This document shows, piece by piece, positions 34,010 to 40,205 of a stretch of 40,205 nucleotides of DNA. The position numbers were made by a program, and so were the translations under genes. The stretch's first letter is position 1. Each line of letters opens with the position of its first letter. Source of the stretch: Pseudomonadota bacterium (lineage in GTDB: Bacteria; Pseudomonadota; Gammaproteobacteria; Arenicellales; UBA868); the NCBI GenBank assembly GCA_016845525.1, contig JAERSQ010000120.1, forward strand, positions 1 through 40,205, read 5' to 3'. The notes beneath the pieces are model-generated. The model did not search any database and was not told the origin of the DNA. It was given only the letters and a program-made list of their open reading frames with translations.

Positions 34010-34804
34010 CTAAAGCGGGTTCGCTGTTGTCAGGTGTGTTCCCCCATCAATCACCAACAGTTGTCCCGTGACGGATCGCGCTTGCAGTCCCAGCCAGCAC
34101 ACAGCGTCGGCCACATCGGCCGGTGTGACAAAAGTCTGCAACGGCGCGGCCGCTGAGACCTTTTCCCTGAATTCTGTCAACGCCTCATCTGAAAGTTTTC
34201 CCGACAGCCATCTCGTATCCACAAAGCCCGGGCAGACCGCATTAACGCGGATCAAGGGTGCCAGATTACGCGCCAGCGAGAGCGTCATAGTATTGAGCGC
34301 GCCTTTGGATGCCGCATACGCCATGGAAGAGCCGATCCCGCTGATCCCTGAGTGCGACGACACATTGACCACGGCAGCCCGATCAGATTTCTTAAGAAAC
34401 GGCGCAGCCGCGCGGGTCATCTGGTAACTGCCGGCCACGTTGACCGACATGATGTGCTCAAAATCAGCGGCATCGAGTGCGTCCAGATCTTTCTGATCGG
34501 CAAAACGGGTAACGCCGGCATTGTTGACAAGCAGATCCACCCGGCCAAAGGTATTGATAGTCTCATCAAGAATGCTGCGGCAGTCTTTATCCTTGGCAAT
34601 ACTTCCCTGTACCGACACCGCTTCGGCGCCAAGATCCTGGCATTGCGCAAGAGTCTCATTTGCCCCTTCTTGACTGCGCTGATAATTCACCACGATCCGA
34701 CAGCCCTTGCCAGCAAGTGCTGTGGCACACGCCGCTCCAATCCCTGTCCCGCCGCCGGTAATGATGGCAACCGGACTGCCGACCTCGGCCGCAGTGAGAT
34801 TCAC
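34010..34804 (-). CDS. Short-chain dehydrogenase/reductase
   Basis: This 264-residue classical SDR has cofactor motif GGGTGIGAACA, a NNAGVTRF structural motif, catalytic Ser in VNVSSHSG, the YAASK active-site pair and NAVCPGFVDT after it. It oxidises or reduces an alcohol/carbonyl with NAD(P). The start is GTG at 34804, fixed by an AGGAGG ribosome site seven bases upstream. The gene precedes the ureohydrolase by 18 bases in one operon. Its substrate is not evident. The Arg pattern after beta-2 (VNYQRSQEGANE) leaves NADPH possible. Confidence 0.87.
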   Translation of the reverse strand: MNLTAAEVGSPVAIITGGGTGIGAACATALAGKGCRIVVNYQRSQEGANETLAQCQDLGAEAVSVQGSIAKDKDCRSILDETINTFGRVDLLVNNAGVTRFADQKDLDALDAADFEHIMSVNVAGSYQMTRAAAPFLKKSDRAAVVNVSSHSGISGIGSSMAYAASKGALNTMTLSLARNLAPLIRVNAVCPGFVDTRWLSGKLSDEALTEFREKVSAAAPLQTFVTPADVADAVCWLGLQARSVTGQLLVIDGGTHLTTANPL

Positions 34805-34871
34805 ACCGTCCTCCTCATCATCCCCGTCATCGTAACCGCCGTGATTATCTGTTTGGATCGCGTCCTGATCA

Positions 34872-34877
34872 TATAAT
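34872..34877 (+). promoter_or_regulatory. Perfect -10 box TATAAT in the SDR/aminotransferase divergent region
   Basis: TATAAT lies 55 bases upstream of the aminotransferase start. No good -35 hexamer sits at 16-18 bases, so an activator may be needed. The 128-base region must also contain the promoter of the SDR-ureohydrolase operon. Confidence 0.35.
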
Positions 34878-34932
34878 CCCGGGCGGACAAATCAACCAAA
34901 ACCGATCGGAATTTCTGCGCCGCCTGCCTGTC

Positions 34933-36324
34933 ATGAGCTCTCAAGACGTCAATGCTTTCGCTGGTCCACCGCCTCTGCGCGGCGGCACACAGGATATGTT
35001 CTACGCACAAAGCAACATTGTGCCGCTACCGGTAATTACCCGCACCAAAGGTATTTATATGTGGGATGAAGACGGCAACGAGTACATTGACGCCTCCTCC
35101 GGTCCCGTGGTCAGCAATATCGGACACGGTAATGAGCGGGTAGCTGAAGCTATGGCCCAACAGGCAAAGCAACTCGACTTTGCCTATTCCAGGGTGGCCC
35201 GGCATCGCCCGAACCTAGCGCTGACAGATCGGATTGCGACACTGGCGGGCCCGGGTTTTGAGCGGGTCGCCCTGTCTAGCGGCGGCAGTGAAGCGATGGA
35301 GATTGCGATCAAGTTTGTCCGTCAGTATGTCGTTGCAACCGGCCAGCCTAAGCGACGACATCTTCTCACCTGTCTGCCCTCTTATCATGGCGGGACCATC
35401 GCTACCCTCGGTATGTCAGGAGATGAGGCGCTGGGAGACTTCTTTGACGGCTTCGGCATGACCAGTCATAAAGTACCGGCCCCGCTCACGTACCGCCTGC
35501 CGGAACCGCACACACCGGAAAGTTACGCACAGTTCGCACTAGACGCGCTCGAAGCCAAAATTTACGAGTTGGGTCCGGATACCGTGCTCGCTTTCGCTAT
35601 TGAACCGGTTGGCGGACTCGCCACCGGCTGCGTCGTTCCGCCTCCGGCTTATTTTGAAGGGATACGTGATATCTGTAGCCGTCATGGCATCTTTTTGATC
35701 TTCGACGAAGTGCTCTGCGGTACGGGGCGCACCGGTCAATTCCTGAATGCTCACTATTATCCGGATGCCCTGCCGGATATTGTGGTCATGGCCAAAGGGC
35801 TGGGCTCAGGCTACGCGCCGCTTGGGGCCACACTGTTTCCAGCACATCTGGTAGACCAACTCTCCACGCTGACGGGATTTGGGTTCTCACACACCTATAA
35901 CGCCAATCCGATCACCTGTGCCACGGGGCTTGCCGTTTTGGATGAGTACGAGAGACTCAATCTCATTGATAATGCCGCCGCGGTGGGCGACTACCTCAAG
36001 GAGCGTGTGTGGGCAATGACGGATGAATTCCCGATCATCGGCGATGTCCGCGGCCAAGGGCTGCTGCTGGGTATCGAACTCGTGGCGGATCCCGTCAGCA
36101 AGCAGCCGATGACGGCAGATTTTTTGCCCACCGAAAAAATCCGCATCCACGGTCTCAATAACGGACTGATCATTTATTCGCGCCGAACGGCCGGTGGGAA
36201 ATATGGCGACTGGTTTTTGCTCTCGCCTCCGCTCACCATTACCCAAGCCGAGTGTGACGAATTGCTGCGCCGACTGCGAGCCGCCTTCATCGACTTCGTC
36301 AGTGATTGGAAGGGCTGCCAGTAA
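34933..36324 (+). CDS. Class III PLP-dependent aminotransferase
   Basis: This 463-residue enzyme has full class III (omega-aminotransferase) features: substrate-side IGHGNERVAEAM, GGSEAMEIAIKFVRQY, FAIEPVGG, IFDEVLCGTGRTG (PLP Asp258) and VMAKGLGSGYAPLGA with the Schiff-base Lys288. Relatives transfer amino groups from beta-alanine, GABA or other omega-amines, or act on glutamate-1-semialdehyde-like substrates. Divergence from a ureohydrolase operon suggests it may use an omega-amino acid released from a guanidino acid. It ends about 70 bases before the tRNA-Phe gene, with which it converges. Confidence 0.88.
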   Translation: MSSQDVNAFAGPPPLRGGTQDMFYAQSNIVPLPVITRTKGIYMWDEDGNEYIDASSGPVVSNIGHGNERVAEAMAQQAKQLDFAYSRVARHRPNLALTDRIATLAGPGFERVALSSGGSEAMEIAIKFVRQYVVATGQPKRRHLLTCLPSYHGGTIATLGMSGDEALGDFFDGFGMTSHKVPAPLTYRLPEPHTPESYAQFALDALEAKIYELGPDTVLAFAIEPVGGLATGCVVPPPAYFEGIRDICSRHGIFLIFDEVLCGTGRTGQFLNAHYYPDALPDIVVMAKGLGSGYAPLGATLFPAHLVDQLSTLTGFGFSHTYNANPITCATGLAVLDEYERLNLIDNAAAVGDYLKERVWAMTDEFPIIGDVRGQGLLLGIELVADPVSKQPMTADFLPTEKIRIHGLNNGLIIYSRRTAGGKYGDWFLLSPPLTITQAECDELLRRLRAAFIDFVSDWKGCQ

Positions 36325-36392
36325 CTCGAAGAGGCCGACCGCGCTGTCCGTCGAGGTTGCGCGGGCCAGACGGCGGTTGAGGAGATAGAAGG

Positions 36393-36468
36393 TGGTGGCC
36401 AGGGGCGGAATCGAACCACCGACACGAGGATTTTCAGTCCACTGCTCTACCAACTGAGCTACCTGGCC
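36393..36468 (-). tRNA. tRNA-Phe (GAA)
   Basis: This is a 76-base cloverleaf with an encoded CCA end. The acceptor stem is GGCCAGG/CCTGGCC, D arm GCTCAGTTGGTAGAGC, anticodon loop CTGAAAA (anticodon GAA), and T arm GGTGG-TTCGATT-CCGCC. The anticodon stem GTGGA/TCCTC contains a U-U mismatch at positions 28-42, where most bacterial tRNA-Phe genes have a G-C pair. A strong promoter lies upstream. Confidence 0.93.
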
Positions 36469-36497
36469 TTTGAAGGGAGCCCCTAGCGGGGGATGGG

Positions 36498-36526
36498 ATT
36501 ACAAATCACCCGCGCGCTTTCGTCAA
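36498..36526 (-). promoter_or_regulatory. Sigma70 promoter of tRNA-Phe
   Basis: On the minus strand, TTGACG (36521-36526) and TGTAAT (36498-36503) are 17 bases apart, each one base from consensus. A start near 36491 gives a C-rich initial region, as common for stable-RNA genes under stringent control, and a 5' leader of about 22 bases before the mature tRNA. Confidence 0.7.
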
Positions 36527-36553
36527 GCATGTTGCGTTCGGAGGATGCAGGTG

Positions 36554-36940
36554 TCAGGAAAGATCCAACGCGAGAGGCTTGAGTTTCTCGATGGGGATGA
36601 GGTCAAGCGTACGGATGTGGGTTCGCGATAGGTAGAGCTTGCAGGCCACACCCGCCTCCAGCGCTCTGGCGTAGGACCCCGCGCACACACACCAGCAGTC
36701 GCCATCCTTAAGGCCGGGAAAACCAAACTCAGGATGGGGTGTGATGAGGTCATTGCCATCCGACTTCAGCCAGTGCAAAAACTCATCGGTCACTTTGGCG
36801 CACACCGTGTGTGCGCCTGCATCCGCATCATCGGTATTACAGCAGCCGTCTCTGAACCAGCCGGTGAGGGGTTTCTCTGAGCACAACGCCAGCGGCTCGC
36901 CAAAGACATTGTGCTGAACAGCTTTATCAGTTTCGGGCAT
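36554..36940 (-). CDS. DUF2237 family protein
   Basis: This 128-residue protein has the full DUF2237 pattern: NVFGEPLALCSEKPLTGWFRDGCCNT, HTVCAKVTDEFL, GNDLITPHPEFGFPGLKDGDCWCVCAGSYARAL and APxVxLxxTH-like CKLYLSRTHIRTLDLIPIEKLKPLAL. The conserved Cys, His and Asp suggest metal or redox chemistry, but no activity is known for the family. The ribosome site GGAAGTG precedes the ATG. It stands alone between tRNA-Phe and the divergent NUDIX gene. Confidence 0.85.
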   Translation of the reverse strand: MPETDKAVQHNVFGEPLALCSEKPLTGWFRDGCCNTDDADAGAHTVCAKVTDEFLHWLKSDGNDLITPHPEFGFPGLKDGDCWCVCAGSYARALEAGVACKLYLSRTHIRTLDLIPIEKLKPLALDLS

Positions 36941-37096
36941 GCATCACTTCCATCAGGATTGTTTCAAACGAAGTCGTATTCTCTCCGCTCAGCGACAGAA
37001 CTTTCAATGCCTCTTCCGTCGGGCGCAGATTCGTGACTTCACCAGCAACCCATCGGCAGTGCTATAGTGGCAAAAGTTTCAAAAAGCGGTTCGTTT

Positions 37097-37636
37097 ATGA
37101 AATTCTGCAGCCAGTGTGCATCGGCAGTCAGCATGCGGATACCCCAGGGGGATAATCGCGAGCGGCATGTCTGTGATGCTTGCGGGCAAATCCATTACCA
37201 AAACCCCAAAATCGTCACCGGTTGCATCCCCGAGTGGAACGGAAAAGTACTGCTTTGCCGTCGCGCGATTGAACCCCGCCACGGCCTTTGGACCATACCC
37301 GCAGGATTCATGGAAAACGGGGAGACCATCGAGCAGGCGGCCATGCGCGAAACCTTCGAGGAAGCCTGTGCCCGGGTAGAGATTCACGGCCTGTATGCCG
37401 TGTTCAACATTCCCCACGTCAACCAGGTCTATATGATTTTCCGTGCCCAATTAAGCGATGGAGAATTCGCGCCTGGCGAGGAAAGCCTTGAGACTGAACT
37501 TTTTGATGAAGGCGAGATTCCCTGGTCCGAAATGGCTTTTCCGGTGGTGATCCAGTCCCTGCGTCGATACTTCTCCGATCGACCCAATAACCATTTTCCC
37601 CCTTTTGTCGATACGGTCGCCCCGATACGGCGCTAG
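37097..37636 (+). CDS. NUDIX hydrolase with N-terminal zinc ribbon
   Basis: This 179-residue protein begins with a zinc ribbon (FCSQCAS and CDACGQIHYQNP, residues 2-40). A NUDIX domain follows, whose box is GFMENGETIEQAAMRETFEEACARV with all Glu and Arg ligands present. Members hydrolyse nucleoside diphosphates linked to another group. The zinc-ribbon type includes NADH- and ADP-ribose-like pyrophosphatases. An in-frame GTG at 37067 would add ten residues, but the zinc ribbon begins right after the ATG at 37097, which is therefore preferred. It converges with the flavoprotein gene that follows. Confidence 0.85.
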   Translation: MKFCSQCASAVSMRIPQGDNRERHVCDACGQIHYQNPKIVTGCIPEWNGKVLLCRRAIEPRHGLWTIPAGFMENGETIEQAAMRETFEEACARVEIHGLYAVFNIPHVNQVYMIFRAQLSDGEFAPGEESLETELFDEGEIPWSEMAFPVVIQSLRRYFSDRPNNHFPPFVDTVAPIRR

Positions 37637-37652
37637 CAGCGGGTAGGCCGTC

Positions 37653-39062
37653 TCAGTTCAGCACTTCAAGGTCTGGCGGCGCGTCCGGAGGACTCGTCGG
37701 AAGATCCAGTTTCTGCAGCAGATCCTTAAGGGCCCCCTGTACCGCTTCTTCCATGGTCGGGTGATAGAAAGGTTTGCGCAGCAACTGCAGCACGGTCATC
37801 TTTTCACCGATGCACCACGCAAGCAGGTGTGCCAGATGTTCGCCTCTTTCCGCGATCACCGTCGCTCCCAGCAGCACGCCGCTGCTCTTTTCGGCGTAAA
37901 GGCGAATAATGCCCCGGTTGGCGCCCATGAGCAGTGCGCGGCCTACCGGGCCAAGGCGCATCTCGCCGGTCTCAATCTGATCAGGATCGAGTGTGTCATA
38001 CGGCGTGCCGACCGTGCAGATATTTGGCGAGGTGAAAGTGATTGCCAACGGCGTTTTGCGGGCAAACGCGATGCTCTCGTCGCGGGCCGCGTTGTAGCCT
38101 GCGATACGGCCTTCAGCCGCGGCCTCGTGCAGCACCTGATCGGAGCCGCTGATGTCTCCGGCGATAAATACCCGGCTGTCACCGCAGCGCATGGTTGCTG
38201 GATCAAAGACCGGGATGCCCTGACCATCAAGTTCAACGCCTGCGTTCTCAACTGACAGCCAGTCCAGGTTGCTTCGCCGGCCCATCGCTGCGAGTACCTT
38301 GTCAACAACCACGGACTGCTCGCCGGCACTCACGCGAATCCGTCCCGCTTCGTCCTGCAGTTCAGCAGCGTGCCCCAGCCACAGGGGAAAAGCCCGCGAC
38401 ATCACTTCGATCGCGCTTTGCCGGGCGCTCGGATCAGACAGTCCGGCAATGGTTTCTGCCTGGTCAATCCCGGTCACCGATATGCCGAACTGCGCCAGCG
38501 CCTGACCGAGTTCCAAACCGATAATGCCAAGACCAATCACGGCGACGGCTTCCGGCAGGTCTTCCTGCTCAAACAGGGTATCGCTGGTGAGAATCCGATC
38601 GCTAAAATCCACCCACGCCGGCGGGACAACGGGACGGGTTCCGGACGCGATGATGATGTTCTCAGCCTGGATGACTGCATCGCCGACCTGCAGCCTGCCG
38701 GGCTCAACGAAGCGCGCATAGCCATCGAGAAGCTCTTCTTCCATCTGGTCGGTGCTGTTCCCCAATACCCGGTCTACCAGAATATCGCGCAGGTCCCGAA
38801 CGTGCTCGAGAATGTCCGGCAGATTGGCAGACAATCCTTCCCCGCCCTCGATGCCTTCGCGATCAAACAATTCGCCGCGATCCAGGTCATGCCCCACCTG
38901 GATCAGCGCTTTAGAGGGCATGCACCCTACCCGCGCGCAGGTCGTCCCGAGTTCACCGCCGTTAATCAGTGCAAAAGACCTGTTCGCCTGTCGAACCTGG
39001 CTGACGGCAGCGAGGCCTGCTGTCCCGGCGCCAATGATGGCGACATCAACATTTCGCTCCAT
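37653..39062 (-). CDS. Dihydrolipoamide dehydrogenase-like flavoprotein
   Basis: This 469-residue pyridine nucleotide-disulfide oxidoreductase has an FAD motif, IIGAGTAGLAA, and a redox pair in CARVGCMPSKAL. The NAD motif is VIGLGIIGLELGQALAQFG, and a second FAD site lies in FIAGDISG. The C-terminal active base is in FYHPTMEEAVQGAL. This is dihydrolipoyl dehydrogenase-like. No 2-oxo acid dehydrogenase subunits are adjacent, so it may serve a different disulfide substrate, as several stand-alone members do. It lies 21 bases downstream of the HAD gene in the same direction. Confidence 0.85.
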   Translation of the reverse strand: MERNVDVAIIGAGTAGLAAVSQVRQANRSFALINGGELGTTCARVGCMPSKALIQVGHDLDRGELFDREGIEGGEGLSANLPDILEHVRDLRDILVDRVLGNSTDQMEEELLDGYARFVEPGRLQVGDAVIQAENIIIASGTRPVVPPAWVDFSDRILTSDTLFEQEDLPEAVAVIGLGIIGLELGQALAQFGISVTGIDQAETIAGLSDPSARQSAIEVMSRAFPLWLGHAAELQDEAGRIRVSAGEQSVVVDKVLAAMGRRSNLDWLSVENAGVELDGQGIPVFDPATMRCGDSRVFIAGDISGSDQVLHEAAAEGRIAGYNAARDESIAFARKTPLAITFTSPNICTVGTPYDTLDPDQIETGEMRLGPVGRALLMGANRGIIRLYAEKSSGVLLGATVIAERGEHLAHLLAWCIGEKMTVLQLLRKPFYHPTMEEAVQGALKDLLQKLDLPTSPPDAPPDLEVLN

Positions 39063-39083
39063 GAATCTGACTCTAGATAGTGG

Positions 39084-39773
39084 CTATTCGATCTGATCGA
39101 GCAGATCTGCAAGTTGCGTTAGATCCTCTACGACCAAATGGGGGGTGTGCTCCTCGGACCAGGTCGCTTCCGCCCGGTTGACCCAGGCGCCTTTCAGTCC
39201 TGCCTGTTGGGCGCCGACAACATCCTCCACAGGATGATCCCCCACATGCAGTACTTCGGAAGGCTTGGCGGAAAGGAGATCGCAGGCCATCGCAAAAATC
39301 GCGGGATCCGGTTTTTTGACTCCCGCTGTCCGGGCGCTGATCTGCCCTTGAAAATACTGAGCGATGCCCAGCCGGGAAATATCCGCGTTCCCATTTGAGA
39401 GCGCAACCAGGGGAAACCGTTCGCTCAACCGGGCTAGCGCCGGAACCACATCCGGAAACAGCGTCACGTCGTGACGCAGTTCAAGAAACCGTGCGATGAG
39501 ATCATGAGACGCCTCGGGGTCATAGCCATGACGCTCAAGCAACAACTCAAAGGACACCCTGCGCAACTCAGTCAGGTCGTGGGCCAGATCCGGACGCTGC
39601 TCGTAAATCTCATTGCGCTGAAGCCGCAGATCACCTGCACCATGGGTTTCGCCGATACGGGGAAACGTTTTACAGATGTAGTCGTGCAAGGCCGTCTCTG
39701 CCCGGTCTATGACCGGCCAGATCGCCCACAACGTATCGTCGAGGTCGAAGGAAATCGCACGCAGCGCTTTCAT
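39084..39773 (-). CDS. HAD-superfamily hydrolase (subfamily IA)
   Basis: This 229-residue protein has motif I ISFDLDDTLW with both catalytic Asp residues, motif II LVALSNGN, motif III Lys in KKPDPAIF, and motif IV HVGDHPVEDVVGAQQAG. A helical cap lies between motifs I and II. This is a phosphoglycolate phosphatase-like or FMN phosphatase (YigB)-like layout; the substrate is unknown. The ATG at 39773 is preferred because it overlaps the upstream stop as ATGA, which indicates translational coupling. An earlier in-frame start would add 15 residues before the fold begins. Confidence 0.85.
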   Translation of the reverse strand: MKALRAISFDLDDTLWAIWPVIDRAETALHDYICKTFPRIGETHGAGDLRLQRNEIYEQRPDLAHDLTELRRVSFELLLERHGYDPEASHDLIARFLELRHDVTLFPDVVPALARLSERFPLVALSNGNADISRLGIAQYFQGQISARTAGVKKPDPAIFAMACDLLSAKPSEVLHVGDHPVEDVVGAQQAGLKGAWVNRAEATWSEEHTPHLVVEDLTQLADLLDQIE

Positions 39774-40205
39774 ACAGACAGGATCGGCGCAAGGGCGCCG
39801 CGTAACTGCGCGGCACACGACATGGTTGGCCCAACCAGTTCAATACTGCACACCGATCGACCCCGATCGGTCAGCACCGCGCGGTCACCCTCCGCTTGGG
39901 CATGATTCAGATGCGCAAACCCGAAATCCTCATCAAGGATATCAAGATCGTGTTCCGGCACCGACCGCACAAAAAGAAACAGGCCATGGGGACTGCCGCC
40001 TTTGTGCAGTTGACCGGTCGAGTGAAGATATCGGGGACCGGGATTCAGCGTAACCGGTATGGCAAAGTGTTCACGCACGGCCTGGCCAAACTCTTCCAAC
40101 ACATCAAAGAGCGCCGGTTCATCCGGCAGATAGGTCAGGATGGCCAGATAACGTCCCTGCCCTGCAGAAGCCAATGACATGCCAAAAGCTTCCGGGGTCA
40201 GTGGC
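39770..40205 (-). CDS. Transaldolase/phosphoglucose isomerase-like protein, C-terminal part
   Basis: The frame is open to the window's right edge; only the last 144 residues are visible. It contains the motif GPRYLHSTGQLHKGGSPHGLFLF, then DFGFAHLNHAQAEGDRAVL and GRSVCSIEL. These match the C-terminal end of the phosphoglucose isomerase module found in bifunctional transaldolase/glucose-6-phosphate isomerase proteins. Whether the N-terminal transaldolase half is present cannot be seen. Its stop overlaps the HAD gene start by ATGA, which suggests joint regulation. Confidence 0.72.
   Translation of the reverse strand, partial: PLTPEAFGMSLASAGQGRYLAILTYLPDEPALFDVLEEFGQAVREHFAIPVTLNPGPRYLHSTGQLHKGGSPHGLFLFVRSVPEHDLDILDEDFGFAHLNHAQAEGDRAVLTDRGRSVCSIELVGPTMSCAAQLRGALAPILSV

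Noticed and set aside
35887-36453. Minus-strand open frame running through tRNA-Phe into the aminotransferase gene
   Set aside because: Its first residues are a translation of the tRNA itself and the rest is antisense to the aminotransferase.

Overview
The window looks like a chromosomal segment of a Gram-negative proteobacterium, most likely a gammaproteobacterium. The evidence is a type IV pilus minor-pilin operon in the Pseudomonas/Xanthomonas-like order fimT-pilV-pilW-pilX-pilY1-pilE, an outer-membrane-type lipoprotein, periplasmic and Tat-type signals, and exact TGTGA-N6-TCACA (CRP-type) sites. Most genes are GC-rich (a 60-base sample at 13921-13980 is 36/60 G+C). The genus cannot be named from the sequence.

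Left edge (1-1218): the tail of a cytochrome-c-fused urate oxidase (PuuD type), a PhnD-like binding protein, then a tyrosine-recombinase remnant that marks the edge of an island.

Accessory island (about 1099-16739, all intact genes on the minus strand): an undescribed-looking RiPP-type system. Five precursors have 79-residue Nif11-type leaders ending in Gly-Gly and tiny 7-8 residue cores that mostly end in Cys. Three lie at 1224-2074 and two at 12622-13459. One of the second pair is fused to an S74 self-cleaving intramolecular chaperone domain, whose predicted cut would leave a core ending in Cys like its siblings. Export genes are of the NHLM type: a C39-peptidase ABC transporter, a second ABC protein and an HlyD-like adaptor. 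Candidate tailoring genes are a FAAL-ACP-condensation megaenzyme (acylation), a membrane-anchored glutaminyl cyclase (one core starts with Gln) and a Tat-type flavin amine oxidase. No lanthionine synthetase, YcaO or radical SAM gene is present. An adenylate cyclase, a cyclic-nucleotide-binding protein and a perfect CRP-type palindrome upstream of the three-precursor array suggest cAMP control. Integrase 3' ends lie beside both precursor groups.

Middle (17115-18973): an HbpS/GlcG-like exported protein, a glycine-zipper lipoprotein behind a class-II-like CRP promoter, and a GT2 glycosyltransferase.

Pilus region (19124-29226): minor pilins, two PilY1-type adhesins in tandem separated by a DUF2796-like gene, and a major-type pilin.

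Right part (29357-40205): a 2OG-Fe(II) oxygenase-like gene with a VOC protein; a CocE/NonD hydrolase; a ureohydrolase-SDR pair divergent from a class III aminotransferase (possibly guanidino-acid catabolism); tRNA-Phe with its promoter; DUF2237; a NUDIX hydrolase; a dihydrolipoamide-dehydrogenase-like flavoprotein; a HAD hydrolase; and the 3' end of a transaldolase/phosphoglucose-isomerase-like gene running off the edge.
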